Shown here one piece after another: positions 24,826 through 33,909 of a DNA stretch of 64,000 nt. Location of the stretch: assembly GCF_019635455.1 (NCBI RefSeq), contig NZ_JAHBZJ010000001.1, forward strand, positions 1-64,000. Reading direction: 5' to 3'. The DNA comes from Sphingomonas sp. Its GTDB lineage: Bacteria; Pseudomonadota; Alphaproteobacteria; Sphingomonadales; Sphingomonadaceae. Each line of letters starts with the position of its first letter. Position 1 is the first letter of the stretch. The translations under genes and the position numbers were made by a program. The notes below the pieces were generated by a model that was given only the letters and a program-made list of their open reading frames with translations, did not search any database and was not told the origin of the DNA.

Positions 24826-25941
24826 TTAGACCTTCAGATCGACCCAGCCCGCCTCTGCACGGCTGGCCTCGACCGCGGTGCCGACCAGCGTCATGCTGCG
24901 CAAACCGGCCGCAACCCCGGGCAACAGCGGCGCAGCCTCTCCGCGCAGCAGGGCTGCGAAATCCCGATACAGGTTGGCGAACGCTTCCAGATATCCCTCC
25001 GGATGCCCGCCCGGCGTGCGCATGCGCGCCGCCGCATCGCGGCCCAGCCCCGGGTCCCCCGCCCGCACGATTTCGGTGCGCCCGTCACCATGATGCAGCA
25101 TCAGGTCGTTCGGCTGCTCCTGCCGCCAGACAAGGCCGCCGCTTTCACCGTAAACGCGGATGCGCAGGCCGTTCAGCTCACCCACTTCGATCTGCGATGC
25201 CAGCAACACGCCGCGCGCACCGTTTTCGAACCGCAGCAGCAGCGCGCAATCGTCATCCAGCGCCCGACCCGGCACCACGCTGCCCAGATCCGCCAGCAGC
25301 CGCGTCACCTTCAGCCCGGTGACGAACTCGGCCAGGTGAAAGCCATGCACGCCGATGTCGCCGATGCACCCGCCTTCGCCGGCCCGCGCCGGGTCCAGCC
25401 GCCATTCCGCCTGCTTGCCTTCACCCGCGCCGGCCAGCCACCCCTGCGGATATTCGACCACCACCTTGCGGATCGCGCCCAATGCCCCCGCCGCAATCCG
25501 CGCCCGCGCCTCGCGCACCAGGGGATAGCCGGAATAGGTATAGGTCAGCGCATAGGGCTTGCCGGTGCGGGCGACCACATCCGCCAGCTCGCGCGCCTCG
25601 GCCAGGGTGGCGGTCATCGGCTTGTCGCTCATGACCGGGAAACCGGCCCTCAACGCAGCGCGCGCGGCAGGCAGGTGATTGTAATTCGGCGTGACGATCG
25701 TGACGAAATCGATCGGGTCGCCCCGCCCCCGCTCGCCCGCCAGCATGGCGTCGATATCGGCATAGCTGCGCGCTGGATCGATGCCGTAGCCGCGCCCCGC
25801 CTCAGCCGACCGATCGGCATCGCGGCTGAAGGCACCCGCCACCAGTTCGATCTCGCGATCCAGCTCCGCTGCAATCCGGTGAATCGGACCGATAAAGGAC
25901 CCAGGCCCGCCGCCGATCATCCCCATCCGCAAACGCGGCAT
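24826..25941 (-). CDS. Gfo/Idh/MocA-family sugar oxidoreductase
   Basis: This 371-residue NAD(P)-dependent oxidoreductase has an N-terminal Rossmann motif [16 protein letters not shown], the catalytic-lysine segment [10 protein letters not shown] (family EKP) and a C-terminal alpha/beta domain with [14 protein letters not shown]. Relatives oxidise or reduce C3 of hexosides, and one, DgpA, prepares C-glycosides for cleavage. Here it could oxidise the glycoside in the cytoplasm or reduce the released 3-keto sugar. The ATG at 25941 follows GGAGAGG; a TTG at 25947 is too close to that site. Confidence 0.87.
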   Translation of the reverse strand: MPRLRMGMIGGGPGSFIGPIHRIAAELDREIELVAGAFSRDADRSAEAGRGYGIDPARSYADIDAMLAGERGRGDPIDFVTIVTPNYNHLPAARAALRAGFPVMSDKPMTATLAEARELADVVARTGKPYALTYTYSGYPLVREARARIAAGALGAIRKVVVEYPQGWLAGAGEGKQAEWRLDPARAGEGGCIGDIGVHGFHLAEFVTGLKVTRLLADLGSVVPGRALDDDCALLLRFENGARGVLLASQIEVGELNGLRIRVYGESGGLVWRQEQPNDLMLHHGDGRTEIVRAGDPGLGRDAAARMRTPGGHPEGYLEAFANLYRDFAALLRGEAAPLLPGVAAGLRSMTLVGTAVEASRAEAGWVDLKV

Positions 25942-25979
25942 TGCCAACCTCTCCGCGCCGCCTTTGCCGGCGACATCAA

Positions 25980-26001
25980 TATCAGAACAATGGTTCTAAT
26001 A
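25980..26001 (-). promoter_or_regulatory. TetR-type operator and promoter of the Gfo/Idh-GMC operon (site 3)
   Basis: TATCAGAAC and GTTCTAATA flank the spacer AATG, with 8 of 9 positions symmetric. On the minus strand -35 TTGACA (26025-26020), a 17-base spacer and -10 ATATTA (26002-25997) form a near-consensus promoter overlapped by the operator. It is the most symmetric site besides site 1. Confidence 0.72.
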
Positions 26002-26042
26002 TCTTTCGAACAAAGGCGGTGTCAATCATTTCCCGGAAGCGT

Positions 26043-26699
26043 TCAGAAATGCGGCTTGGTCGTCAGGAACAGCGCGATCATTCGCGCCAGATCTTCCTTC
26101 AAGACCTGCCAGTCCCCTTCCCACGCCGCAGTCGGCGAGCCAAAGCCAAGGTGACGGGCGATCGCTGCATAAAGAACCCGATAGACCGTATCCACCGCGC
26201 GGTCGGGATCCGGCTCGCGGATATCTGCCCGAAATTCCAACAGCGCGCTCTTCACCTCGTCGGCCGCGCGCATATAGGAAGCCTTGCCCCGCGCCGCGAC
26301 GATCGTATCGGTGGTTGCGCGCAGCATCAGCGGACGCATCAGATCGGCAAATTCGCGAAGCGTTTCCGAAACCGCATCGACAAGGCGCACCACCAGCGAA
26401 TCCAGATTGTCGCTCTGTTTACGCGCCGCCTCCAGCCGCGTGTGCATCTTGTCTTCGACGCGGGTCAGGATGCGCAACTGCACCGCATGCAGCAGCGCCT
26501 CCTTGCTCTCGAATCGATTATAGATCGATCCGATCGACACCTTGCCCATCTTGCTGACTTCGTTGAGCGTGAAATCATCCGATCCGCGGCTGGCCAGCAT
26601 TTTCTCCGCCGCGACCAGCATCCGCTCATAGGATGCGCGACTTCGCCCCTGCACCGGCGCACGCAACGCGGTGGCCATGCCTGCGTCGTCGTAGGTCAT
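26043..26699 (-). CDS. TetR-family transcriptional regulator
   Basis: This 218-residue regulator has a TetR helix-turn-helix at about residues 22-68 (AAEKMLASRG...FTLNEVSKMGKVSIGSIYNRFESKEAL) and an all-helical ligand domain. It lies in the middle of the island, is divergent from a GMC oxidoreductase, and has one candidate operator in that divergent region (26764-26785) and another just downstream (25980-26001). It is the only regulator within the island and is the inferred repressor of all six repeat sites. A pathway intermediate is the probable inducer. GGGGGGAGG precedes the ATG. Confidence 0.9.
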   Translation of the reverse strand: MTYDDAGMATALRAPVQGRSRASYERMLVAAEKMLASRGSDDFTLNEVSKMGKVSIGSIYNRFESKEALLHAVQLRILTRVEDKMHTRLEAARKQSDNLDSLVVRLVDAVSETLREFADLMRPLMLRATTDTIVAARGKASYMRAADEVKSALLEFRADIREPDPDRAVDTVYRVLYAAIARHLGFGSPTAAWEGDWQVLKEDLARMIALFLTTKPHF

Positions 26700-26763
26700 A
26701 GCCTCCCCCCATTTCGCAAGCCGCAGCGAGCCTTCATTTCTTGTTCAAGCTTCCTTCTGGACA

Positions 26764-26785
26764 TAACAGAATAATGGTTCTAATT
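26764..26785 (+). promoter_or_regulatory. TetR-type operator between tetR and the GMC oxidoreductase (site 4)
   Basis: TAACAGAAT and GTTCTAATT flank AATG. The right half is identical to sites 1, 2 and 6; the left half is degenerate. It lies 65 bases before the tetR start and 83 bases before the GMC start, so it could give autoregulation and control of the divergent gene. Promoter elements here are weak (TTGTTC at 26741-26746). Confidence 0.6.
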
Positions 26786-26868
26786 CAAATCCAAGTGGGG
26801 ATATTGCGGCGCCTTTTTCAAGGCGGCCATCTTTGGCCCAATGACAAACGGATAGGGGCAGGGCGAGG

Positions 26869-28488
26869 ATGACACAATATGATTACGTGATTGTCGGGGC
26901 CGGCTCTTCGGGCTGCGTTCTCGCTCGCCAGTTGAGCGACGACCCCCGAAATCGCGTACTTCTTGTCGAGGCCGGCGGCGACAACCAGAATCCGTTCATC
27001 AAGATGGCGGGCGGGTTCATGAAAATCCTGGGCCGGCCGGATTATTTCTGGTCCTTCCCGGTCGAACCCCTGCCCGGCCGCCGAAAAGAGGTACACACCT
27101 ATGGCAAGGGCCTTGGCGGATCGTCGGCCGTCAACGGCACCTGGTATCTGCGCGGACAGCCGCGCGACTATGATCAGTGGCGCGACCAGGGGCTGGCCGG
27201 CTGGGGTTGGGACGAGCTTGAGCGCTGCTATCGCTGGCTCGAAAACTATCGCGCACCCGGTGCCGATCCGTCGCGCGGGCATGACGGCCCGCTACAGATC
27301 ACCCAGTCGGACCACGACTCCACGGTTTACCGTGCTCTGATCAAAGCCTGCACGGGCATGGGCGTTCCCTGGCTCGACGATATCTGCACACCGGCGACGC
27401 AGGGCGTGGGGCGCACGCAATATACGGTGGACCGCAAGGGCAAGCGCTCCTCGAGCTATGAATCGTTTCTCGCGCCGATCCGCAATCGGCCCAACCTGAC
27501 GATCGTCACCGATTGCCTGGTCCGCCGCGTCCTGATCAATGGACGGCGTGCGACGGGCATTGTGTGCGATCGCGACGGCACGGAAATCGAATATCAGGCC
27601 GCGCGGGACGTCATCGTCTCGTCCGGCGTGTATCGGTCGCCGCAACTGTTGCAACTGTCGGGGATCGGCGCCGGATCGCTGCTCGGCAGCCTGGGAATTG
27701 CTGTCGTCCAGGATCTGCCTGCGGTCGGCCGGAATCTGTGCGATCATCAAAAGTTCGGCATCTCGTACGATCTGCATAACCACCCCGGCACCAACCGCGA
27801 ATTTCTGGGCTGGCGGCTATACCGCAACGCGTTGCGGTATTTCCTGACCGGCACCGGGCCGCTTGCTCGTGTGGGGATGCCCTTGACCATGCTCAGGTCG
27901 AGCGAAGGCGAACCGGATTGGCCGGATTTTCAGCTGGCCGCCGCGCCCTTTGCGATGCGCACCGTCAAGGAAATGGCGGCGGCACCGGGCAGCCCGATCT
28001 CGACCAAGCCGGGCATCACCTTTTCCGGTTATCACCTGCGCCCCAGAAGCCGCGGCTCGGTCGCCATCACATCGGCCGATGCATCCGCCTCCCCCAGGGT
28101 CGAATCCGGGATGTGGAGCGATTCCTACGACATCGGCAAAGCGCTCGAATTGCTGAAGATGCTTCGATCGATGGCCGCATCACCGGCCATGTCGCCCTTT
28201 GTCGGTAAGGAACGCATGCCGGGCGACGAGGTTCGCAGTGACGAAGCACTGATCGAGGAACTGCGCCAGATGGTCGATCCTGGCCTTCACGGCACCGGCA
28301 CTTGCTCGATGGGGACCAATCCGGCCACGTCGGTGGTCGATGCGCGGTGCCGGGTACACGGGATCGACGGCCTGCGCGTGGTCGATTGCTCGATCATGCC
28401 GACGCCGGTTTCGGGAAACACCAATGGACCGGCGATGGCCGTCGGCGCCCGCGCTGCTGAACTGATCCTGGAAGACAACGCGGGCTGA
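26869..28488 (+). CDS. GMC-family FAD oxidoreductase (choline-dehydrogenase-like)
   Basis: This 539-residue GMC flavoprotein has the FAD motif YVIVGAGSSGCVLARQLS, the first GMC signature GKGLGGSSAVNGTWYLRG and the second SGVYRSPQLLQLSGIG. The C-terminal HGTGTCSMG and VSGNTNGPAMAVGARAAE carry the catalytic His and Asn. It would oxidise an alcohol; in this context a sugar hydroxyl or benzylic alcohol of the substrate is plausible. FAD enzymes of this broad class start C-glycoside cleavage (CarA). No signal peptide is present, so it acts in the cytoplasm. Confidence 0.88.
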   Translation: MTQYDYVIVGAGSSGCVLARQLSDDPRNRVLLVEAGGDNQNPFIKMAGGFMKILGRPDYFWSFPVEPLPGRRKEVHTYGKGLGGSSAVNGTWYLRGQPRDYDQWRDQGLAGWGWDELERCYRWLENYRAPGADPSRGHDGPLQITQSDHDSTVYRALIKACTGMGVPWLDDICTPATQGVGRTQYTVDRKGKRSSSYESFLAPIRNRPNLTIVTDCLVRRVLINGRRATGIVCDRDGTEIEYQAARDVIVSSGVYRSPQLLQLSGIGAGSLLGSLGIAVVQDLPAVGRNLCDHQKFGISYDLHNHPGTNREFLGWRLYRNALRYFLTGTGPLARVGMPLTMLRSSEGEPDWPDFQLAAAPFAMRTVKEMAAAPGSPISTKPGITFSGYHLRPRSRGSVAITSADASASPRVESGMWSDSYDIGKALELLKMLRSMAASPAMSPFVGKERMPGDEVRSDEALIEELRQMVDPGLHGTGTCSMGTNPATSVVDARCRVHGIDGLRVVDCSIMPTPVSGNTNGPAMAVGARAAELILEDNAG

Positions 28489-28542
28489 GCGCCGCGCGCC
28501 GTCGCCTGTACGCGCACGCGCCATCGCCCTCCGCCCGAAGGC

Positions 28543-28566
28543 GCCGGAGCCGCAAGCGGTTCCGGC
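28543..28566. terminator. Hairpin between convergent genes
   Basis: GCCGGAGCCGC and GCGGTTCCGGC form an 11-base inverted repeat with one G-U pair and almost no spacer, giving a 4-base loop. It lies between the convergent GMC and sulfatase genes. There is no long T run, so termination is likely but not certain. Confidence 0.5.
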
Positions 28567-28577
28567 ACCCGGACGCT

Positions 28578-30236
28578 CTATTGCTTGTTCGATTCCTTGA
28601 AGAGCGTGAAGAAATCGAAATCCTTGCCCGCCGGCGGCGTCAGTTCCCATTCCGGCGGGAATTGCGCGGGCGGCGTGCCGTTGGTGCTACGGAACACGAA
28701 ACCGCGGTTGGACCGTTCGGTGAACGGAATGTTATGCGCGCCCGCGCTCGACCTCAGCTGCTCGAACAGGCGGTGGCGCAGATCGACGCGCACATCGACA
28801 TAGGCGGGATCGAAGATCAGATTGCGCATCTCCTTCGGGTCGCTCTTGAGGTCGTACAGCTCCTCAATGTCCCAGACGCCGAAATACTGAATATATTTCA
28901 TGTCGTTGCGCACAATCGAAAAGCTGGCGGGGGTCATCGGATACTGCCAGTCCCAATAATATTCGTAGACAAAATCATCCTGCGGCCAGTCCTTCCACGC
29001 CACCTTGCCTTTCAGCAGCGGCGCGACGCTGTGTCCCTCGAACTGCGGCGGCGCCTTTACCCCGGCGAAATCGAGAAAGGTCGGCGCCAGATCGAGATTG
29101 CGGATACGCGCCGGGCTGCGCACGCCCGCCGGGATCAGGCCGGGCGCATAGGCGATCATCGGCACGCGCACCGATTCCTCATAGGCGTTTCGCTTGTCGA
29201 CCAGGCCGTGCGCGCCCCACATCGACCCATTGTCGCTGAAGAAGACGATGATGGTATTCTTGTCCAGGCCCGATTTCTTCAGATAGGCCATCATGCGCCC
29301 GATACTGTCATCGACGGCCGATAACACCTGATCGCAATCGCGCCGGTTGGCGAGCAGCGAATCCGGCCCCGTGGCATGTCGAATGTCGATGCCGTGCCAG
29401 CTGTTGCGCTGGTTGCGCACCCACATGGGCTTGTCCTTGTAATTCTCCGGCGTGTCGGCAAAACTGGCCGGCAATTGATAGGTCCAGCCCTTATACTGGT
29501 TTGCATAGCGGGGCGGCGGGATGCACGGACCATGCACCGCCTTGTGCGACATATAGAGGAAGAACGGCTTGCTCGGATCGCGCTCCTGCTCCAGCCAGTT
29601 CATCTCATATCCGCTCAGTTCGTCGGTGATATAGTCCTTGCGCGGCACCGCCTTCCCATCGACATTCAGCATCTGCTGCTGTTTCTGGCCGAAATCGCCC
29701 ATCGGCAGATAGCTACCCTGCCCCTTGAAGCTGACCCATTTATCGAAGCCGGGGCGCGGCGCATCGCTGTCCGCACCCATGTGCCACTTGCCGATGAACG
29801 CCGTCTGATATCCGGCCTTTTGCAGGTAGCTCGGGAAGAAGGTCAGCCCCTCCTCGCTGGAATCGGTATTGTCGACCACATGATGATTGCGCGTCGTCAT
29901 GCCGGTCAGGATCGTCGCACGGCTGGGACTGCACAGTGACGTGGTGACGGCGGCACGCGGGATATACGTCCCCCCCTTCACCAGCTTGTCGATATTGGGG
30001 GTCTTCAGCGTCGGATTGTCGGCGCCGATATCGTCGATCGGCAGATCGTCGAGCAGGATGAAGATCATATTCGGCTGTTTCGACCAGGCGGAGGAATCCG
30101 CGCCGGCGGGTACGGTCTTTGCGATACCGGCGCCCGTCAGTGCAGGCCCGCCCGCAACCATGGCCAGGCCCAGCGACGCCGTGGCGAACAGGGACGGCAA
30201 CACCTTGCGGCGGGAAGTTTTGGCACTCTGCGTCAT
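28578..30236 (-). CDS. Tat-exported sulfatase (Cys-type)
   Basis: This 552-residue type I sulfatase has a twin-arginine signal (TSRRKVLPSLFATASLGLAM). The metal motif ILLDDLPIDD is followed by the modification motif LCSPSRATILTG (Cys102, C-x-P-x-R form), and GKWHMG, FFSDNGSMWGAHG and DLAPTFLDFAGV complete the active site. It should be a periplasmic sulfate-ester hydrolase. The long C-terminal extension (about residues 470-552) is not typical of short arylsulfatases. It follows another sulfatase gene by 55 bases and shares its transcript. Confidence 0.91.
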   Translation of the reverse strand: MTQSAKTSRRKVLPSLFATASLGLAMVAGGPALTGAGIAKTVPAGADSSAWSKQPNMIFILLDDLPIDDIGADNPTLKTPNIDKLVKGGTYIPRAAVTTSLCSPSRATILTGMTTRNHHVVDNTDSSEEGLTFFPSYLQKAGYQTAFIGKWHMGADSDAPRPGFDKWVSFKGQGSYLPMGDFGQKQQQMLNVDGKAVPRKDYITDELSGYEMNWLEQERDPSKPFFLYMSHKAVHGPCIPPPRYANQYKGWTYQLPASFADTPENYKDKPMWVRNQRNSWHGIDIRHATGPDSLLANRRDCDQVLSAVDDSIGRMMAYLKKSGLDKNTIIVFFSDNGSMWGAHGLVDKRNAYEESVRVPMIAYAPGLIPAGVRSPARIRNLDLAPTFLDFAGVKAPPQFEGHSVAPLLKGKVAWKDWPQDDFVYEYYWDWQYPMTPASFSIVRNDMKYIQYFGVWDIEELYDLKSDPKEMRNLIFDPAYVDVRVDLRHRLFEQLRSSAGAHNIPFTERSNRGFVFRSTNGTPPAQFPPEWELTPPAGKDFDFFTLFKESNKQ

Positions 30237-30291
30237 GCGGCTACTCCGGTAGAATCTGGAAGGGATTGATCAGGGGGCTGCCGACCTGAAC

Positions 30292-32262
30292 TCAGTCATA
30301 GGGGCGCGGCGCCCCCTCGGGCTGGTTCTTGCGCGGATCGGTATCGACAAAGCCGCCGGGCGACCGATCGACCTTGTAGGGGTCGTAGGTGCCTTCAAGC
30401 TTCTGGATGATATATTTGGCGACCTTGCGAACCGAACGGTGATCCTCCTTCGCCGAACGCCGGATCGCCGGAAGCACCGGCCGCGCCCGCTCGCCCACGA
30501 AATCGAGCGCGTTGATCGCCTGCATGCGGAACGGCCCGTCATCCTCGGTATCGATGATGAAACCGAGCATATTGAGCGCGAAATCATCGTTGGTCAGATT
30601 CACCAGCGCCTCCGACAACACGATACGGGTCGCCGGCGAAGGCTCGTCCAGCAATTGACGTTTCAGCCTGCCGGCATGCGGCAAGGCGCGTTCCCCAGCG
30701 ATCAGGAAGCCCATCGCCGCCCAGTAGCGCATCACCTCATTGTCGTGATCGAACGCGTCCAGAAACGGTTTCATGTCCGCCGGGCGCGAGGCCGCCAGCG
30801 CCGCCAGCTTCATCACGTCGCGAATGGGATAGGCCAGCGGGTTGCGGCTGTTTACATACCCCTCGGCCGCACACCCTTCCGGGATCAGGCCGTTATCGAC
30901 GATATCGATCATGTGGGCATCGAGCGCCCTGCTCAGCTCGGCCAGCTTCCCGGCATGATCGGCCCGGGCGGCCAGATTGTCGACCATGTGGAAATCGGCT
31001 TCCACGTCGTAGAGTTCTTCATAGGGCTTGGGCTGCCAGAAGCGCTCCTGCTGCGGGGTGAGCTTCCCCGCCAGGTGCAGCGCGTGCCAGTCCTGATAGG
31101 AACCCGCCTGGAACATGAATTCGACATGCTGGCCCCATGGGCGGTGCGGCGTGTAATTGCGGATATAGCGAAAGCGCCCGTCGGTGATGCTGCGCGACAG
31201 GTCATAGCGCTCGTCCATCCGGTCGCGCCCGCCGACGGCATATTTCATCGGCTTGCCCTGACGCGGGCCGATCAGGGCGCGGCCCTGAACATGTTTCGGC
31301 GCCTCGATATCGACCAGCGACAGCACGGTCGGCATCAGGTCATTGAACGTCACCGGCTCCTTGACGCGGGAACCGGGCGCATATTGCGACAGGTGGCGCC
31401 ATTTCGGCGGCACATAGATGATCAGCGGATTGCGCAGGCCCAGATCGTAACAGAAGCGCTTGCCGCGCGGCGTGATGCCGCCATTGTCACCATAATAGAA
31501 GATGATGGTGTCGTCCGCGACACCGGCATCCTCCAGCTCCTTCAGCCGGAAGGCCAGTTCGCGGTCCATATGCTCCATCGCATTGTAGAAGGTCGCGAAA
31601 TCGGTCCGCACCTTCTCGGTATCCGGCAGGAAGGGGGGAATTTTGCCGCCCATCATCTCCGGCTTGAACCGCCCCTCGCGAACCGGCTGGCCGAACAGAT
31701 CCTTGCGGCCGTTGAACAGGCTGCTTTCGTGGGTGGTGAAGGTATTGAAGACGGCGAAGAAAGGCTGCCCCGCCGCCCGCTTGTTCCAGTGCGCCTCCTC
31801 ACTGGATTCGTCCCACAGGTCCATCACATAGTCGAACTGGGAGTTATAATTCTTCTTCTGGTTGTTCGACCGGTAATAGCCCAGATCGCGGAAATATTCG
31901 GGATAGCCGCGGATATAGCGCGGCAGCACCTCGTCCAGCGAACCGAAATCCTCGGAGGAACCGCAAGACGCCGGATGCATGCCCAACAGGATGGAAAAGC
32001 GCGAAGGACCGCATACCGGCGACACGCAATAGGCGCGCTCGAACAGGATTCCCTGTCGCGCCAGCCGGTCGATCGTGGGCGTATAGGCCAGCTTGTCGCC
32101 ATATGCCCCGATGACCGGAAAATTGTCTTCGCTGGTGAACCACAGGATGTTGGGCCGCTCACCCGGCGCCGGCACCTTGTCCTTCGCGGAAACCGGGTTT
32201 GCCAGGGCTGTAGCGGCACCCAGGGCGCCGCCGTGCAAGACCTGGCGCCTGTTGATTTCCAT
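30292..32262 (-). CDS. Tat-exported sulfatase with C-terminal helical repeats
   Basis: This 656-residue protein has a Tat signal (EINRRQVLHGGALGAATAL), metal motif WFTSEDNFP and modification motif VCGPSRFSILLG (Cys84). Its order of motifs resembles the heparan-N-sulfatase-like subgroup. About residues 500-620 are helical repeats of HEAT type (AALAASRPADMKPFL, MRYWAAMGFLIAGERAL, TRIVLSEALVNL), which many stand-alone sulfatases lack and which may bind the carbohydrate or a partner. A candidate TetR-type operator lies 28 bases upstream of the start. Confidence 0.9.
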   Translation of the reverse strand: MEINRRQVLHGGALGAATALANPVSAKDKVPAPGERPNILWFTSEDNFPVIGAYGDKLAYTPTIDRLARQGILFERAYCVSPVCGPSRFSILLGMHPASCGSSEDFGSLDEVLPRYIRGYPEYFRDLGYYRSNNQKKNYNSQFDYVMDLWDESSEEAHWNKRAAGQPFFAVFNTFTTHESSLFNGRKDLFGQPVREGRFKPEMMGGKIPPFLPDTEKVRTDFATFYNAMEHMDRELAFRLKELEDAGVADDTIIFYYGDNGGITPRGKRFCYDLGLRNPLIIYVPPKWRHLSQYAPGSRVKEPVTFNDLMPTVLSLVDIEAPKHVQGRALIGPRQGKPMKYAVGGRDRMDERYDLSRSITDGRFRYIRNYTPHRPWGQHVEFMFQAGSYQDWHALHLAGKLTPQQERFWQPKPYEELYDVEADFHMVDNLAARADHAGKLAELSRALDAHMIDIVDNGLIPEGCAAEGYVNSRNPLAYPIRDVMKLAALAASRPADMKPFLDAFDHDNEVMRYWAAMGFLIAGERALPHAGRLKRQLLDEPSPATRIVLSEALVNLTNDDFALNMLGFIIDTEDDGPFRMQAINALDFVGERARPVLPAIRRSAKEDHRSVRKVAKYIIQKLEGTYDPYKVDRSPGGFVDTDPRKNQPEGAPRPYD

Positions 32263-32289
32263 TGACCCTCTCCCAGCTTACGACATCTC

Positions 32290-32311
32290 TATTAGAATAT
32301 GTATTCTATTT
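32290..32311 (-). promoter_or_regulatory. TetR-type operator and promoter of two sulfatases (site 5)
   Basis: TATTAGAAT and ATTCTATTT flank ATGT, with 7 of 9 positions symmetric. On the minus strand -35 TTGACA (32328-32323), a 17-base spacer and -10 AATACA (32305-32300) overlap the repeat. It would drive the sulfatase genes at 32262-30292 and 30236-28578. Confidence 0.65.
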
Positions 32312-32340
32312 CAGGGCAATTCTGTCAAGTGGGTCCCGCG

Positions 32341-33909
32341 CTATTCCGTCAATCGATCCAGATGCTCGCAACCAACCGGCTCCGGATAGCGTCCGAGTGG
32401 CGGCTTGGGCGTCTGCGGATCGACCAGCGTCTGCTTGCCGCGTTTCTCGACCGGCCCCGGCGGCAACCGCCCGCTCAACTCCTTGACGATAGCGGCATAA
32501 CGCGGATCGTCCGCCAGATTGCGATGCTCGAACGGATCGGCGTCATGGTCATAAAGTTGACGGCCCAGCTTGCCGCCTTCCCACTCCGTATAGCGCCAGC
32601 GGTCGGTACGGATGCTGCGGCCACCCAGAATTTGAGAATAGGCGGTATTATCCCAATCCCGGCGCGCGGTATCGAGCAACAGCGGCTTCAGACTCGTACC
32701 TTCGATATCCGTCTTGGGCGGCAGGCCGGCGAGCTGGACCAGGGTGGGATAAAGATCGAGCATCTCGACAATCTGCCGCGCCGACCGATCGCGCAACAGC
32801 CCCGGCGCGCGGATGATCATCGGCACCCGCACCGCCTCTTCCCACAGCAGCGACTTTTCCCACTGGCCATGTTCGCCCAGCATGAAACCGTGATCGCCGA
32901 TGAAAACGACCACGGTATTCTTGTCGAGCCCCTGGTCACGCAGCTGCTTCAGCACACGGCCGACCTGTGCATCGATGAAGCTGCTCGAGGCCGAATAGGC
33001 AGCGATCATCTGACGCTGCTGCGATTCGGTCATGCCGAGGTTCATCAGGTCGGAATTGGCGGCGACGGGCATCACCTTTGACAGCGATTCCGGCGTTTCG
33101 TTCGCCAGCTTCACGGAAGCGAACGGATAATCCGCGAAATATTTTTTCGGCGTGATCTCGGGTACGTGCGGGCGATAAAACCCGACCGCCAGGAAGAAGG
33201 GTTTGTCGCCATGCTGTTTCAGCTGGTCGATCGCGGCGTCGGCCACCTTGCCATCGGTGAAATCGCCATCGGGCGCATCATGGTCCAGCCAGGCGAGCGC
33301 CCGGCCAAGCCCCGGAATCCCCGGGGTCAGGTTATGGACCTTGTCTTCGACATCCTTGTCCACGCCGCGCGGGTTGACCACCTGATCCCAGCTTTGCGGA
33401 TCATCCGGTCCCGACGTGCCGATATCCTTGGGTACACCCTGGTGAAACACCTTGCCGACGCGCGCGACATAATAGCCGTTCTGGCGGAAATATTGCGGCA
33501 TCGTCACCGCGTCAGGCAGGGTACAGCGAAACCGCTCGAACACCGCCCCGATACCGATCGTATTGGGTCGCAACCCGGTCAGGAACGAGGCACGGCTCGG
33601 CCCGCAGATCGGAAACTGGGTATAGGCCCGGTCGAACCGCACCCCCTGACTCGCCAATCGGTCGATATTCGGCGTGCGCACCGGCGCACCATAGGTACCC
33701 AGGCGCGAATTCTGGTCATCCGCGATGATGAACAGCACATTGAGCTTTTGCGCGGTCGCCGCCGGGGGGCTGGCGCCCGGTCCTGCCGATCGGGGCGCGC
33801 ACCCGTTCGTCGCGCCGGCCAGCGCAAGCGCGGCACCGGCGGCCAGCATCAGGCGAAGCGAACGCCCCCCCTGACGCCCCCTCGCATTCGCTTTCACCTC
33901 ATTCCGCAT
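32341..33909 (-). CDS. Sulfatase (Cys-type, iduronate-2-sulfatase-like), probable lipoprotein
   Basis: This 522-residue sulfatase closely parallels the one at 10381-11943: IIADDQNSRLGTYGAPV, modification motif ICGPSRASFLTGLRPNTIG (Cys102), GFYRPHVPEI, IGDHGFMLGEHGQWEKSLLW and DLYPTLVQLAGLP. The N-terminus is a lipoprotein-like signal with Cys37 in ATNGC, a weak lipobox. The duplication suggests two sulfate positions or two substrates. The start at 33909 overlaps the preceding sulfatase gene by 11 bases, so the two are coupled. Confidence 0.91.
   Translation of the reverse strand: MRNEVKANARGRQGGRSLRLMLAAGAALALAGATNGCAPRSAGPGASPPAATAQKLNVLFIIADDQNSRLGTYGAPVRTPNIDRLASQGVRFDRAYTQFPICGPSRASFLTGLRPNTIGIGAVFERFRCTLPDAVTMPQYFRQNGYYVARVGKVFHQGVPKDIGTSGPDDPQSWDQVVNPRGVDKDVEDKVHNLTPGIPGLGRALAWLDHDAPDGDFTDGKVADAAIDQLKQHGDKPFFLAVGFYRPHVPEITPKKYFADYPFASVKLANETPESLSKVMPVAANSDLMNLGMTESQQRQMIAAYSASSSFIDAQVGRVLKQLRDQGLDKNTVVVFIGDHGFMLGEHGQWEKSLLWEEAVRVPMIIRAPGLLRDRSARQIVEMLDLYPTLVQLAGLPPKTDIEGTSLKPLLLDTARRDWDNTAYSQILGGRSIRTDRWRYTEWEGGKLGRQLYDHDADPFEHRNLADDPRYAAIVKELSGRLPPGPVEKRGKQTLVDPQTPKPPLGRYPEPVGCEHLDRLTE

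Noticed and set aside
28489..28577. Small RNA gene in the convergent gap
   Set aside because: The only structure is a short hairpin best explained as a terminator; no promoter is evident.
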